A stretch of DNA of 53,030 nucleotides from Brevundimonas diminuta ATCC 11568. GTDB taxonomy: Bacteria > Pseudomonadota > Alphaproteobacteria > Caulobacterales > Caulobacteraceae. The stretch lies in NCBI RefSeq assembly GCF_000204035.1, contig NZ_GL883086.1, forward strand, positions 1,057,540 to 1,110,569. The letters are read 5' to 3'. Below the pieces are notes generated by a model, which saw nothing but the letters and a program-made list of their open reading frames with translations, did no database searches and was not told the origin of the DNA. Positions 37,260 to 46,917 of this stretch are shown piece by piece. The first letter of the stretch is position 1. Every line of letters begins with the position of its first letter. The translations under genes and the position numbers were made by a program.

Positions 37260-38387
37260 ATGCTGCCGCGACCCACCAGACGAGCCTTCATCGGCGCCGC
37301 CGCGCTTGCGCCCGCCCTTGGACTGGCGGCGTGGCGTCCTGTGCGCGAAGGCCTTCCGCTGGATCCTCCGCCTGTGAAGACCGCCACCCTCGCCGACGCC
37401 GCCAGCGCGCAGGGCCGATATTTCGGCGCCGCCGTCCGGGCCGAACAACTGCGTCAGAACGCCGAACTGCGCGGCGCGGTCCTGCGCGACTGTCAGGTGC
37501 TGACGCCTGAAATCCATCTGAAGTGGAACTCCCTGGAATGGCGCAAGGGCGAGTTCAACTTCGCCCCTGTCGACGATCTGCTCGACTTCTCGCAAAGCCA
37601 CGGCATGCAGGTGCGCGGCCACACCCTGCTGTGGGATCAGGGCACGCCCGACTGGGCCAGGCAGGAGATGCTGCGGCGTCGAGACTGGTCGCTGATGTCC
37701 GGGCACCTGGAGCGCGTGCTCAAGCGATACGGCGACCGCATCGCCGACTGGGACGTCATCAACGAACCGATCGACACCCAAGGCGGGGCGGGCGGCCTGA
37801 GACGCAACGTCTTCCACCGCGCCTTCGGCCCGACCTATATCGAGCGCGTGCTGGAAGAGGCGCGCGCGCTCGCGCCCAAGGCTCATCTGGTCGTCAACGA
37901 CTACGGTTTTGAATACGACAATCCCGTGGATCAGGCCCGGCGCAAGGCCATTGTCGCCCTGGCGCGACGGCTGCGCGCCTCAGGCACGCCGCTGGACGGC
38001 ATCGGCGTTCAGGCGCACCTGGACCTGTCCAAGGGACCGCTGGCGGCCGACGACCTGCGCGACATGACACAGCAGTTGGTCGATCTGGGGCTGGAGATCA
38101 CGATCACCGAACTGGACGTGAAGGAATCCAGCTTCCACGGCACGGCGGCCGCGCGCGATCAGAAGGTCGCCGATGAGACGCGCCGCTATCTGGAGACCAT
38201 GCTGGCCTTCACCCAGGTCCGCGGTGTCGTCACCTGGGGCCTGAGCGATCGCCACTCCTGGCTGTCTGAGCCCCCGCAACGTCAGTATGCGGACGCTCCG
38301 CCGAACCGCGGCCTGCCTTATGACGTCGATTACCGGCCCAAACCGATGTACCATGCCCTATCTGAGGCGTTGCGCCTGAGCGCCTAG
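37260..38387 (+). CDS. GH10 family endo-beta-1,4-xylanase, Tat-exported
   Basis: The 375-residue protein starts with a twin-arginine signal (RR at 7-8, then A-F-I-G and a hydrophobic Ala/Leu run). The GH10 barrel follows: LTPEIHLKWNSLEW, VRGHTLLWDQGTPDW, acid/base Glu169 in DVINEP, VVNDYGFEYD, GIGVQAHLDL and nucleophile Glu284 in ITELDV. It cuts beta-1,4-xylan. A GAGGAGG Shine-Dalgarno precedes the ATG. Sitting after UXS and a processive GT2, it may edit a self-made polymer in the periplasm, as BcsZ does for cellulose. Confidence 0.92.
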   Translation: MLPRPTRRAFIGAAALAPALGLAAWRPVREGLPLDPPPVKTATLADAASAQGRYFGAAVRAEQLRQNAELRGAVLRDCQVLTPEIHLKWNSLEWRKGEFNFAPVDDLLDFSQSHGMQVRGHTLLWDQGTPDWARQEMLRRRDWSLMSGHLERVLKRYGDRIADWDVINEPIDTQGGAGGLRRNVFHRAFGPTYIERVLEEARALAPKAHLVVNDYGFEYDNPVDQARRKAIVALARRLRASGTPLDGIGVQAHLDLSKGPLAADDLRDMTQQLVDLGLEITITELDVKESSFHGTAAARDQKVADETRRYLETMLAFTQVRGVVTWGLSDRHSWLSEPPQRQYADAPPNRGLPYDVDYRPKPMYHALSEALRLSA

Positions 38388-38481
38388 CTCCCAACCTTTA
38401 CTTTTGCTGCATTTTCAGGCCAGGAAACGGGCACCCTTTCCGCTTATCCCGCGTTAGGGACGCAGTGATAGGGGGTTGGAT

Positions 38482-39987
38482 TTGCGGAAGCTCGCCAAAA
38501 CAATCGATCTGGTGGCCGCGTTCGACTCCTCTCCCAACCCCTATATGCTGCTGGATCGCGACCTGCGTTTCGCCGGCATGAATCAGGCCTATCTGGACGT
38601 CACTCAACGCCGACGCGACGACCTGATCGGCCATCACGTCATGGAAATGTTCGCGCCGGGCGACGCCCCCGACAGCCAAGAGGAAAGCCGCCGGCTGCGC
38701 GCCTCTTTCGACAAGGTGTTGGCCACGGGCGAACCGGATCATCTGGCGGTCCTGCACTACCCCGTTCTGACGCCCGGCCCCGACGGAGAGCCGGTCTTCG
38801 ATGATCGGTTCTGGAGCTGCACCCATACGCCGATCAAAAATGAAGACGGTCAGGTCACGCACATCCTGCAGCACACCAGCGATGTGACCGAGCTTCTACG
38901 TCTGCGCCAAAAGACGGTCGACGGGGCGGGCCAGTCATCCGCTCTGGACGCCATGGTGGGCGATGAGGTGTTCCGACGGGCCGTGAAGATCGAAGCTAAC
39001 AACCAGCGCCTCGAAGCCGAACGTAAGCAGCTCACCGACATGCTGATGAATGCGCCGGGCTTCGTCGCGGTGCTGAACGGCCCCGACCACATGATCCAGT
39101 TCTGCAATGAAGCCTGCTATCGACTGGTCAGCCATCGCGACATTCTGGGCCAGCCGGTGCGCGACGCCCTGCCCGAACTAAGCGACCAGGGCCATCTGGA
39201 TTTTCTCAACGACGTCTATGAGACGGGCGAGCCGGTTTATGGCCGCCAGCGCGCCTTCGCCCTGCGGCACGCGCAGGACGGTCCGCTGGACCATCGCTAC
39301 ATCGACTTCGCCTATCAGCCCATTCGCGGCGACGAGGGAAAGATCGTCGGCATCTTCGTCCAGGGCCACGACGTGACCGACGTGGTGCTGGCCGCCGAGC
39401 GCCAGAAGCTGATGATCGACGAGTTGAACCACCGGGTGAAGAACACCCTGGCTACGGTCCAGTCCATCGCCATGCAGACCGCGCGCACGCACCAGGATCC
39501 CGGCTCCTTCGCCGCCGCCTTCCAGTCGCGCATCCTGGCCCTGTCGCACACCCACGACCTGCTGACCCGCAGCCATTGGGAAGGCGCCGACCTGCGCGCC
39601 GTGCTGGAGCACGAGACGCAGGCCCACGGCATCGGGCGACTGACTATGAACGGGCCGCACGTCGCCCTGTCCCCGGCGCGCGCGGTGTCGCTGGGCATGA
39701 TCTTCCACGAGCTGGCCACCAACGCCGCCAAATACGGCGCCCTGGCCTGCGGCGACGGCCGCGTCATGGTCGACTGGGCCATCAGCGACCAGAAGTCGCC
39801 GCGCCTGCACATCATCTGGCGCGAAGCCGGCGGCGAACCCATCCCCGAGCCGGAACGGCGCGGCTTCGGCACCCGCCTGATCGAGCGCAACGTGCGCCAT
39901 GACCTGCATGGGACGGTGCAGCTCTCCTATCCGCCCGAAGGCTTCTGCGCCGAGATCAGCCTGCCCCTAGAAACGGAAACCCTATGA
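38482..39987 (+). CDS. PAS-domain HWE histidine kinase
   Basis: The 501-residue cytoplasmic kinase has two PAS domains (about 10-135 and 185-305) and an HWE-type kinase core. This has His317 in LNHRVKNTLATVQSIA, the N-box HELATNAAKYGAL and the late GFGTRLIERN motif. No membrane helix is seen. TTG 38482 is favoured by a GGGGG sequence six bases away. TTG 38476 is the alternative. It overlaps the next gene by 4 bases. Confidence 0.9.
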   Translation: MRKLAKTIDLVAAFDSSPNPYMLLDRDLRFAGMNQAYLDVTQRRRDDLIGHHVMEMFAPGDAPDSQEESRRLRASFDKVLATGEPDHLAVLHYPVLTPGPDGEPVFDDRFWSCTHTPIKNEDGQVTHILQHTSDVTELLRLRQKTVDGAGQSSALDAMVGDEVFRRAVKIEANNQRLEAERKQLTDMLMNAPGFVAVLNGPDHMIQFCNEACYRLVSHRDILGQPVRDALPELSDQGHLDFLNDVYETGEPVYGRQRAFALRHAQDGPLDHRYIDFAYQPIRGDEGKIVGIFVQGHDVTDVVLAAERQKLMIDELNHRVKNTLATVQSIAMQTARTHQDPGSFAAAFQSRILALSHTHDLLTRSHWEGADLRAVLEHETQAHGIGRLTMNGPHVALSPARAVSLGMIFHELATNAAKYGALACGDGRVMVDWAISDQKSPRLHIIWREAGGEPIPEPERRGFGTRLIERNVRHDLHGTVQLSYPPEGFCAEISLPLETETL

Positions 39988-40361
39988 CCGACGTGCTTTC
40001 AGGCCGCCGCGTGCTGATCGTCGAGGACGAGTCCCTGGTCGCCATGCTGCTGGAGACCATTCTCAGCGACATGGGATGCACCGTCATCGGCCCCGAATCG
40101 AACGTCGGCGACGGCCTGCGCGTCGTGACCGGCGAGACCGATCTCGACGCCGCCCTGCTGGACGTCAATGTGGCGGGCCAGGAGGTGTTTCCCATCGCCG
40201 AGGCGCTGAAGGCGCGGGGCGTCCCCTTCGTCTTCTCGACCGGCTATGGCGAAAGCGGACTGCCCGAGCACTGGCGCGGCAATCCCACGGTGCAGAAGCC
40301 CTTCACCGACGCCGCCATCCGCGACGCCCTGATGGCCGCCCTGAACATGAGCATGGCCTGA
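39984..40361 (+). CDS. Single-domain response regulator
   Basis: The 125-residue REC protein has Asp15 of the acidic pocket, Asp60 as phospho-site and Lys105 in QKPF. No output domain is present. It is coupled to the HWE kinase upstream by a 4-base overlap (ATGA) and is surely its partner or its phosphate sink. Confidence 0.9.
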   Translation: MTDVLSGRRVLIVEDESLVAMLLETILSDMGCTVIGPESNVGDGLRVVTGETDLDAALLDVNVAGQEVFPIAEALKARGVPFVFSTGYGESGLPEHWRGNPTVQKPFTDAAIRDALMAALNMSMA

Positions 40362-40363
40362 CT

Positions 40364-40394
40364 GCGGCCGCCCAAAGCCCCTTCAGGCGGCCGC
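40364..40394. terminator. Hairpin between convergent genes
   Basis: GCGGCCGCC and GGCGGCCGC form a perfect nine-pair stem around a 13-base loop. It spans the gap between the response regulator and the end of the DUF3089 gene. It could serve both strands. There is no T run. Confidence 0.45.
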
Positions 40395-41492
40395 GGCTGC
40401 GTGAACGTCTTCCCAGGCCTTGAGGCGACGCAGCACGTCCGCCTCGATGTCAGCGTAGAACAGGTTGTAGGCCGGGATCCGGCGCTGATCGGCCCAGGAC
40501 ACCGGCGTGCGGAAGGATTCGGAGCTCAGGCGCGAGCGCCACAGGATGCCCTCCCGGCACTCGGCTGCGACCAGGCGGCGCTGAAATGCGGGCCGCGCGC
40601 CCCATTCCAGATTGGTGGCGTTGGTGGCGCCTCGGCTCTCACGCGCCTCGGACACGGGCGCATCGACTGATCCTGTCACCGGGTTGACGCAGGCGATGGG
40701 CGCGTCCGCGGCCTCGACCAGGGCGCCGCGATCGTTCCAGGTCAGGGCGCGGCGAATGACCCGCTTGGCTTCGCCCTCGCCGTTCTCCTCGACCGCGCGC
40801 CAGGACAGGGCGCAGCCGGTTTCATCCTCTGTGCGGCACAAAGGCGTGTGGGTGAAGCGGCTGACCGGCGTCACCCCCTCGACCAGATAGGCGGCGACCA
40901 GACGCGCCTTGAGCGAAGCGTCCCTGGCCACCCGATCATGCAGCAGACGGTCGACCAGATCGGCGCCCTGCTCCACCCCGACCAGAACGATCGGACCGTC
41001 CGGCCGCAACGCCAGCCAGCGGTCGAAGGCGGCCTCGATATCGCCATAGGCGAAAGCCCGCGCTTCGCGCGCGTCCTCGCGCAGCGTCAGGCGGCTGTAG
41101 AGGCTGGCCTGGCGATACAGGGGAGCGCTGACGTCGCCCGCCGAGGCGAACGGCCCGGCGTAGTTGGGCAGGACGATGGTCCGCAGCTTGGTCAGGGCGC
41201 GGCGGTCGTCGATGGCCCCGTTCCAGTCGCTGCCGCCGTCGTAGGTGGTGGAGTGGACGAAGAAGACATGGGCCGCCCCCGCGCCCGGGGCACGGGCGTT
41301 CAGCAGCGCCCAGGCGCTCTTATCGTCATAGTCGGGCGCGGCCGGGGGCTCATAGGTCTGGAACGGAATCTGAGGGTCTAACCCCGCGCGCAAAATGTCG
41401 CCGCGCCACACGGCCACCGCCGCCGTCAGCAACAGGACGAGCGCGAAGCCCGTGTAGCCGACCCACTGTCGAAAGGTCAGCTTGGAGCGCAT
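40383..41492 (-). CDS. DUF3089 protein, alpha/beta-hydrolase-like, lacking the nucleophile Ser
   Basis: The 369-residue protein has one N-terminal membrane helix (about 10-30) and a DUF3089 domain with FFVHSTTYDGG and LPNYAGPF. At the nucleophile elbow, where the family normally shows G-H-S-Q-G, the sequence is G-V-E174-Q-G, so Ser is replaced by Glu. It may be a non-catalytic member or use other chemistry. It starts one base inside the hldD stop (TGATG), which ties it to the LPS operon. Confidence 0.83.
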   Translation of the reverse strand: MRSKLTFRQWVGYTGFALVLLLTAAVAVWRGDILRAGLDPQIPFQTYEPPAAPDYDDKSAWALLNARAPGAGAAHVFFVHSTTYDGGSDWNGAIDDRRALTKLRTIVLPNYAGPFASAGDVSAPLYRQASLYSRLTLREDAREARAFAYGDIEAAFDRWLALRPDGPIVLVGVEQGADLVDRLLHDRVARDASLKARLVAAYLVEGVTPVSRFTHTPLCRTEDETGCALSWRAVEENGEGEAKRVIRRALTWNDRGALVEAADAPIACVNPVTGSVDAPVSEARESRGATNATNLEWGARPAFQRRLVAAECREGILWRSRLSSESFRTPVSWADQRRIPAYNLFYADIEADVLRRLKAWEDVHAAAAA

Positions 41493-42493
41493 CAGCGGTA
41501 CGGGTCCGGCTGGGCCAGGAAGTCCTGGACGTAACGGCGCACGCCTTCCTCCAGCGGCGTCGATTGACCGCCGTAGCCGAGGGCGCGGATGCGATCCATG
41601 CTGGCCTCGGTGAAGTACTGATAGCGATCGCGGATCGCCTCGGGCATGTCGATATAGGCGATGGACGGCTCCTTGCCCGCCGCGGCGAAGGTGGCGCGCG
41701 CCAGATCGGCGAAGGAACGCGCCTGGCCCGATCCGGCGTTGAATACGCCCGAGACAGCCTCGTTCTCCAGCAGCCACAGGATGATGCCGACCACGTCGTC
41801 GACGAAGACGAAGTCGCGCAGCTGGCCGCCGTCGGGATAGTTCGGGTTGTGCGAGCGGAACAGGCTGACCGTCTCGCCCGCCTGAACCTTGGGCCAGATC
41901 TGGGCGACGACCGACTTCATGCCGCCCTTGTGGCCCTCGTTCGGGCCATAGACGTTGAAGAACTTCAGCCCGGCCCACTGGGGCGGCGCCTCGTCGCGAT
42001 CGGCCTGACGCACGGCATACTGATCGAACAGATACTTCGAATAGCCATAGGCGTTTAGAGGGCGAAGCGCATTCAGGCTCTCAGGATCGTCGCGATCCTC
42101 GAACCCGGTCTCGCCGTCGCCGTAGGTGGCCGCCGAGGAGGCGTAGATCATCCGCACGCCGCGCACCGCGCACCAATCCCAGATGTCGCGCGACAGGCTG
42201 AAGTTGGTGCGCAGGATCAGGTCGGCGTCCGGCTCCGTCGTCGAGGAGATGGCGCCCATGTGGATCACCGCATCGATGCGGTCGGCGTGGCGTTCCAGCT
42301 GGTCGAACAGCTCTTCCGGCGCCCACAGATCGGCGATGGGGTGTTTGGCGATGTTCTTCCACTTGGCGAGATCGGCCGTCTCCAGCCGGTCGCAGACGAC
42401 CACGTCCCAGGCGCCGCTCTCGCACAGGCGAGCCACGATGTTGGAGCCGATGAAGCCCGCGCCGCCCGTAACGACGATCATTCTCGGGGTCAC
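41492..42493 (-). CDS. hldD: ADP-L-glycero-D-manno-heptose 6-epimerase
   Basis: The 333-residue SDR enzyme makes ADP-L-glycero-D-manno-heptose for the LPS inner core. The GGAGFIGSN nucleotide site is near the start. The signature NAYGYSKYLFD has the catalytic Tyr and Lys. FFNVYGPNEGHKGGMKSVV is diagnostic for HldD. It overlaps hldE by 4 bases and DUF3089 by one. Confidence 0.96.
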   Translation of the reverse strand: MTPRMIVVTGGAGFIGSNIVARLCESGAWDVVVCDRLETADLAKWKNIAKHPIADLWAPEELFDQLERHADRIDAVIHMGAISSTTEPDADLILRTNFSLSRDIWDWCAVRGVRMIYASSAATYGDGETGFEDRDDPESLNALRPLNAYGYSKYLFDQYAVRQADRDEAPPQWAGLKFFNVYGPNEGHKGGMKSVVAQIWPKVQAGETVSLFRSHNPNYPDGGQLRDFVFVDDVVGIILWLLENEAVSGVFNAGSGQARSFADLARATFAAAGKEPSIAYIDMPEAIRDRYQYFTEASMDRIRALGYGGQSTPLEEGVRRYVQDFLAQPDPYR

Positions 42494-43950
42494 GCTTGCT
42501 CTCCAGTCATCTTCTCGATGGTCTTCGTCGTGGAATAGCCGTCGGCGAAGTCGGCCAGACGGACCTCGCCGCCCCAGCTTTCGACCTCGGCGGCGCCGAC
42601 GACCTTGTCCTTGGTGTAGTCCGAGCCCTTGATCAACACATCGGGTTTCAGCCGCTCGATCAGGGTGATGGGCGTCGGGTCGTCGAAGGCGGTAACGCGG
42701 TCGACGCTGGCCAGACCGCCGATGACGGCGGCGCGGCTGTCCAGATCATTGACGGGGCGTCCCTCCCCCTTCAGGCGCCGCACCGAGGCGTCAGTGTTCA
42801 GCGCCACGACCAGCCGGTCGCACCAGCCGCGCGCCTGGCTCAGATAGGCGACGTGGCCGCGGTGCAGGATGTCGAAGCAGCCGTTGGTGAAGCCGACCTT
42901 CAGGCCCTGACGCTTCCACGCCTCGACCTGATCGGCCAGTTCGTCCAGCGGAGTGACCTTGGACTGGGCGAGAGCCGCGTGCTGGCTCATCTCGGCCTCG
43001 ATCAGTTCGGCGGGCGTGACGACGGCGGTGCCGCTCTTGCCCACCACTACGCCCGACGCGAGGATGGCGAACTGCACCGCCTGCTCCAGCGTCGCGCCGG
43101 CGCCCAGCGCCAGCCCAAGGGCCGCGAGGCAGGTGTCGCCGGCGCCCGAGACGTCGAACACTTCGCGCGCCCGACCGGGAAAGTGGGTGACGACGCCGCC
43201 TCTGCGCGCCAGCGTCATGCCCTTGCCCGCGCGGGTGACGACGACGGCCTTGGCCGTGGTGGAGGTCAGCAGGGCCGCCAGCGCCGCCTCGACCTGTTCG
43301 TCGGTCTCGGTCGGCAGGCCGGTGGCGCCCGCTAGTTCGCTGGCGTTCGGCTTGATGACGTCGACCGCGCCATAGCGGGCGAAGTCGCGGCCCTTGGGAT
43401 CGACGATGACCGGCGCGCCGTATTCGGCCCCGGCCCACAGCGCCGCCTGGATGGCGGCGTCGTCCACCACGCCCTTGGCGTAGTCGGACAGCAGGATGGC
43501 GCCCGCGCCCCGGAACACCGCCTTGTCGGCATAGCCGGAGTGGAGCGCGGCCTCGTCGTCCAGACGCAACAACTGCTGGCCGGCGGCGACGAAGCGCGTC
43601 TTGACGATGGTGGCGGCGCCGTCGGGCCGGATCAGGGCGTCCTCGATCCGGTCCTCGGCGGCGATCAGATCGGCCAGTTCGGCGCCCGCCGCATCCTCGC
43701 CCGCGACGGCGCCCAGATGGGCCTGACCGCCCAAGGCCGCGACGTTGCGGGCGACATTGCCCACGCCGCCGGGCATGGCCACGGTGCGGCGCGCGCGCAG
43801 GACAGGGATCGGCGCCTCGGGCGAGATGCGGCTGACCTCGCCATAGACATAGCGATCCAGCATCAGATCGCCGACGCAGGCGACCTTCAGGTCGCGCACG
43901 CGCTCCAGCAAGGACTGCAGGGCGCCGAGATCAAGAGAACGTTCAGCCAT
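42490..43950 (-). CDS. hldE: Bifunctional heptose 7-phosphate kinase/heptose 1-phosphate adenylyltransferase
   Basis: The 486-residue protein joins a PfkB-type kinase (1 to about 320, with VSGAGDTCLAALGLAL as the phosphate-binding region) and a nucleotidyltransferase (from about 345, with FTNGCFDILHRGH, the HxGH site). Both steps lead to ADP-D-glycero-D-manno-heptose. It lies 18 bases from kdsA and overlaps hldD, so these LPS genes make one operon. Confidence 0.96.
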   Translation of the reverse strand: MAERSLDLGALQSLLERVRDLKVACVGDLMLDRYVYGEVSRISPEAPIPVLRARRTVAMPGGVGNVARNVAALGGQAHLGAVAGEDAAGAELADLIAAEDRIEDALIRPDGAATIVKTRFVAAGQQLLRLDDEAALHSGYADKAVFRGAGAILLSDYAKGVVDDAAIQAALWAGAEYGAPVIVDPKGRDFARYGAVDVIKPNASELAGATGLPTETDEQVEAALAALLTSTTAKAVVVTRAGKGMTLARRGGVVTHFPGRAREVFDVSGAGDTCLAALGLALGAGATLEQAVQFAILASGVVVGKSGTAVVTPAELIEAEMSQHAALAQSKVTPLDELADQVEAWKRQGLKVGFTNGCFDILHRGHVAYLSQARGWCDRLVVALNTDASVRRLKGEGRPVNDLDSRAAVIGGLASVDRVTAFDDPTPITLIERLKPDVLIKGSDYTKDKVVGAAEVESWGGEVRLADFADGYSTTKTIEKMTGEQA

Positions 43951-43968
43951 GACGCCGAACTAGCGGAT

Positions 43969-44847
43969 TCACGCCGTCTTCGCCATCGGCCCCTTGTGAC
44001 CCAGCTTGATGGCCAGGTCGTCAAAGGCGATCAGTTCGGCGGCCAGGGCCTCGAACTGGCTGAGCGGCACCATGTTCGGGCCGTCCGACGGGGCGTTGTC
44101 CGGGTCTTCGTGCGTCTCCATGAAGACGGCGTCGACGCCGACCGAGACGGCGGCGCGGGCCAGCACCGGCACGAACTCGCGCTGGCCGCCCGAGGACGTG
44201 CCCTGCCCGCCCGGCTGCTGGACGCTGTGGGTGGCGTCGAACACGACCGGGCAGCCGATCTCGCGCAGGATCGGCAGGGCGCGCATGTCGCTGACCAGGG
44301 TGTTGTAGCCGAAGCTGGCGCCGCGCTCGCAGGCCATGACGTTCGGATTGCCAGCGCCCGTGACCTTGGCGATGACGTTCTTCATGTCCCAGGGGGCCAG
44401 GAACTGACCCTTCTTGATGTTGATCGCCTTGCCCGTGGCGGCGGCGGCCAGCAGCAGGTCGGTCTGGCGCGACAGGAAGGCCGGGATCTGCAGCACGTCG
44501 ACGTACTCGCCCACCGGGCCGCACTGAGCCTCGGAGTGGACGTCGGTCAGGGTCGGCAGGCCGGTGACTTCACGGATTTCGGCGAAGATCGGCAGGGCGT
44601 CCTTCAGGCCGATGCCGCGCGCGGCGCTGGCGCTGGTGCGGTTCGCCTTGTCGAAGCTGGTCTTGTAGATGATGCCGAGGTTCAGCCGCTCGCCGATCTC
44701 CTTCAGCGCATGAGCCGTCTCCAGCGCGTGCTGGCGGCTCTGCATCTGGCACGGGCCGGCGATGAAGACGATGCGGGCGCCGCCGCCGATGACGACGGGG
44801 GTCTTGAGACCTTCGGACAGGGTGATGACGGCGTTCGGAGAGGTCAC
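43969..44847 (-). CDS. kdsA: 3-deoxy-8-phosphooctulonate synthase
   Basis: The enzyme condenses PEP with arabinose 5-phosphate to make Kdo-8-P for LPS. The motifs [38 protein letters not shown] and [12 protein letters not shown] are all in place. I chose GTG 44847, giving [10 protein letters not shown] and 292 residues. A TTG at 44871 would add eight residues. The first gene of the kdsA-hldE-hldD-DUF3089 run. Confidence 0.93.
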   Translation of the reverse strand: MTSPNAVITLSEGLKTPVVIGGGARIVFIAGPCQMQSRQHALETAHALKEIGERLNLGIIYKTSFDKANRTSASAARGIGLKDALPIFAEIREVTGLPTLTDVHSEAQCGPVGEYVDVLQIPAFLSRQTDLLLAAAATGKAINIKKGQFLAPWDMKNVIAKVTGAGNPNVMACERGASFGYNTLVSDMRALPILREIGCPVVFDATHSVQQPGGQGTSSGGQREFVPVLARAAVSVGVDAVFMETHEDPDNAPSDGPNMVPLSQFEALAAELIAFDDLAIKLGHKGPMAKTA

Positions 44848-44995
44848 GGCGGCGCTTTCGACTGGTTTCAACGGCGGTTCGCGGGCCTATGCCGCGGCTT
44901 TCAGGCGGACAGGTGGCGTCGCGGATGCGTTTTCGCAACTTATCCGGCGACTCAGGCCCTGACCACCGGCCGCGCGATCATGATAGTCTGACGAA

Positions 44996-45841
44996 ATGAC
45001 CCACACCGACACGCCCCTGATCTCAACCGCAGCCCTGGCGTCGCGGCTGGGCGCGCCGGACCTGAGAATCATCGACGCCAGCTGGTGGCTGGACGGGCGC
45101 GATGCGCGGGCGGATTTCGAGCGCGAGCGGCTGCCGGGCGCCGTCTTCTTCGATCTGGACGCCGTGTCGGATCGGGAAAGCCCCTATCCGCACATGCTGC
45201 CGTCGCCGGACATCTTCGCCGATACGATGGGCGCGCTGGGCGTCGCGGAGAGCGACGACATCGTGGTCTATGACGCGCAAGGGCTGTTCTCGGCGGCGCG
45301 GGTCTGGTGGACGCTGCGGACGATGGGGGCCAGGCGCGTGCGCGTGCTGGACGGCGGCCTGCCCAAATGGAGAGCCGAGGGGCGGCCTCTGCAAGGCGGC
45401 GCGGCCAAGGCTCCCGTCCCTGCGAAATTCGAGGCGCGGTTTGACGCCGACGCCGTGACGGACTTTGATCAGGTGAGCGCCGCGCTGGCGGACGGTCTTC
45501 AGGTGGTCGATGCACGCGGGGCTGCGCGTTTCCGAGGGGAAGCCGCCGAGCCGCGCCCCGGCGTGCGAGCCGGCCATATGCCGGGGGCGCTGAACCTGCC
45601 CTTCTCCAGCCTGCTGAATGTGGACGGGACGCTGAAGCAGGCTCAGGCGCTGGACGACGCCTTCCGCGCCGCGGGCGTCGATCTGGAGCGGCCCGTCATC
45701 ACCAGTTGCGGCTCCGGAGTGACAGCGGCGGTCCTGACGCTGGGGCTGGCCGTGCTGGGGCGGCCGTCGCGCCTCTATGACGGATCGTGGGCGGAATGGG
45801 GGGCGCGTCCCGACGCGCCGGTCGTAACGGGCGAGGCCTGA
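44996..45841 (+). CDS. sseA: 3-mercaptopyruvate/thiosulfate sulfurtransferase
   Basis: The 281-residue protein has two rhodanese domains. The C-terminal one holds catalytic Cys238 in C-G-S-G-V-T, the loop of mercaptopyruvate sulfurtransferases. The first begins [14 protein letters not shown]. It moves sulfur to thiols or cyanide in the cytoplasm. It is divergent from kdsA and abuts the convergent EamA gene. Confidence 0.94.
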   Translation: MTHTDTPLISTAALASRLGAPDLRIIDASWWLDGRDARADFERERLPGAVFFDLDAVSDRESPYPHMLPSPDIFADTMGALGVAESDDIVVYDAQGLFSAARVWWTLRTMGARRVRVLDGGLPKWRAEGRPLQGGAAKAPVPAKFEARFDADAVTDFDQVSAALADGLQVVDARGAARFRGEAAEPRPGVRAGHMPGALNLPFSSLLNVDGTLKQAQALDDAFRAAGVDLERPVITSCGSGVTAAVLTLGLAVLGRPSRLYDGSWAEWGARPDAPVVTGEA

Positions 45842-46786
45842 TCAGGCCGCCGAGCGTTTGGGCGCGCGGATCAGGAACACCTGCCCGGCCAGAACCAGAG
45901 CCAGTCCGACGAAGGCCAGCACGCCGAAGCGCGCCCCTTCGAACATCACCGACACCAGCATGGCGATCGGCGGCGTCAGGGCGGAGATATAGCTGGCCGT
46001 CGCATACCCCCTCGCCCGCGCGATGGTGAAATAAAGACCGAAGGCGATGACCGAGCCGAACACCGCCAGGTACAGCAGCGAGATCACATAGGCCGGGCTC
46101 CACGCCACCGACCAGGAGACGCCCGTGACCAGGGCGTAGAGCGCCAGCGTCCCCGTGCCGTAGGCCATGGCCCAGGCCGTGGACGGCAGCACCTGCGAAC
46201 CCGCCTGCTGCCCCTTCCAGGCGAACCAGTTGCCGAAGGCCGAGGCGACGACGGCGATCACGGCGAAGCTGACGCCCGCGACCGCGTGGACGCCCAGACC
46301 TGCGCCCATCACCTCGCCCGCCGACAGGACGCCGACGCCGACCACGCCCAGCCCCGCGCCCAGCCAGGCGGCGGCGGCGGCCTTCTGGCCCGAGGCGACG
46401 CGGAACAGGATCAGGTTCAGGAAGGCCAGGGCGGCGAAGATCACCGCCACCACGGCCGAGGCGATCTTCTCCTCCGAGGCGTAGACGAAGGCATAGCTGA
46501 TGGCGAAGGAGAACAGCCCCTGCCCCAGCGCCGCCAGATGCTGGCCGCGCGTCAGAGCCAGCCGACCTCCCGTCGCCTTGACGATCAGGGCCAGCAAGGC
46601 CGAAGCGATGCCGAAGCGCAGCACCACCGAAATCACCGGATCGACGGCGCCCAACTGGAAGGTGATGGCGTACCAGGTCGTGCCCCAGATCAGGGCGCAG
46701 ACCCCGACGCCGCCGATGGCCAACACAGCGGGTGAAGACAGGCGCGACGACGCGGTTTCGGATTGGGGAGCTTCAGACTGTGACAC
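45842..46786 (-). CDS. EamA/DMT superfamily transporter
   Basis: The 314-residue protein has ten hydrophobic helices in two EamA repeats. Features are IWGTTWYAITF at the start of the first repeat and a second repeat starting near residue 160. Such proteins export metabolites, often amino acids. The substrate is unknown. The start is GTG 46786. Confidence 0.9.
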   Translation of the reverse strand: MSQSEAPQSETASSRLSSPAVLAIGGVGVCALIWGTTWYAITFQLGAVDPVISVVLRFGIASALLALIVKATGGRLALTRGQHLAALGQGLFSFAISYAFVYASEEKIASAVVAVIFAALAFLNLILFRVASGQKAAAAAWLGAGLGVVGVGVLSAGEVMGAGLGVHAVAGVSFAVIAVVASAFGNWFAWKGQQAGSQVLPSTAWAMAYGTGTLALYALVTGVSWSVAWSPAYVISLLYLAVFGSVIAFGLYFTIARARGYATASYISALTPPIAMLVSVMFEGARFGVLAFVGLALVLAGQVFLIRAPKRSAA

Positions 46787-46917
46787 GCCGGCGACTCGGT
46801 CGAAACGAAACGGGAACTTCCGATAGCACCGCTTTATCCCCGCCGTCTCTCTACTGTTGCAGCCTTATGTGACGCTGGCGCGTTCTGCTAAGCTAGCCGC
46901 GCACAAAGGAGACGCCG

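Noticed and set aside
43540-44991. Plus-strand 483-codon frame
   Set aside because: Antisense to hldE and kdsA, both clearly identified.
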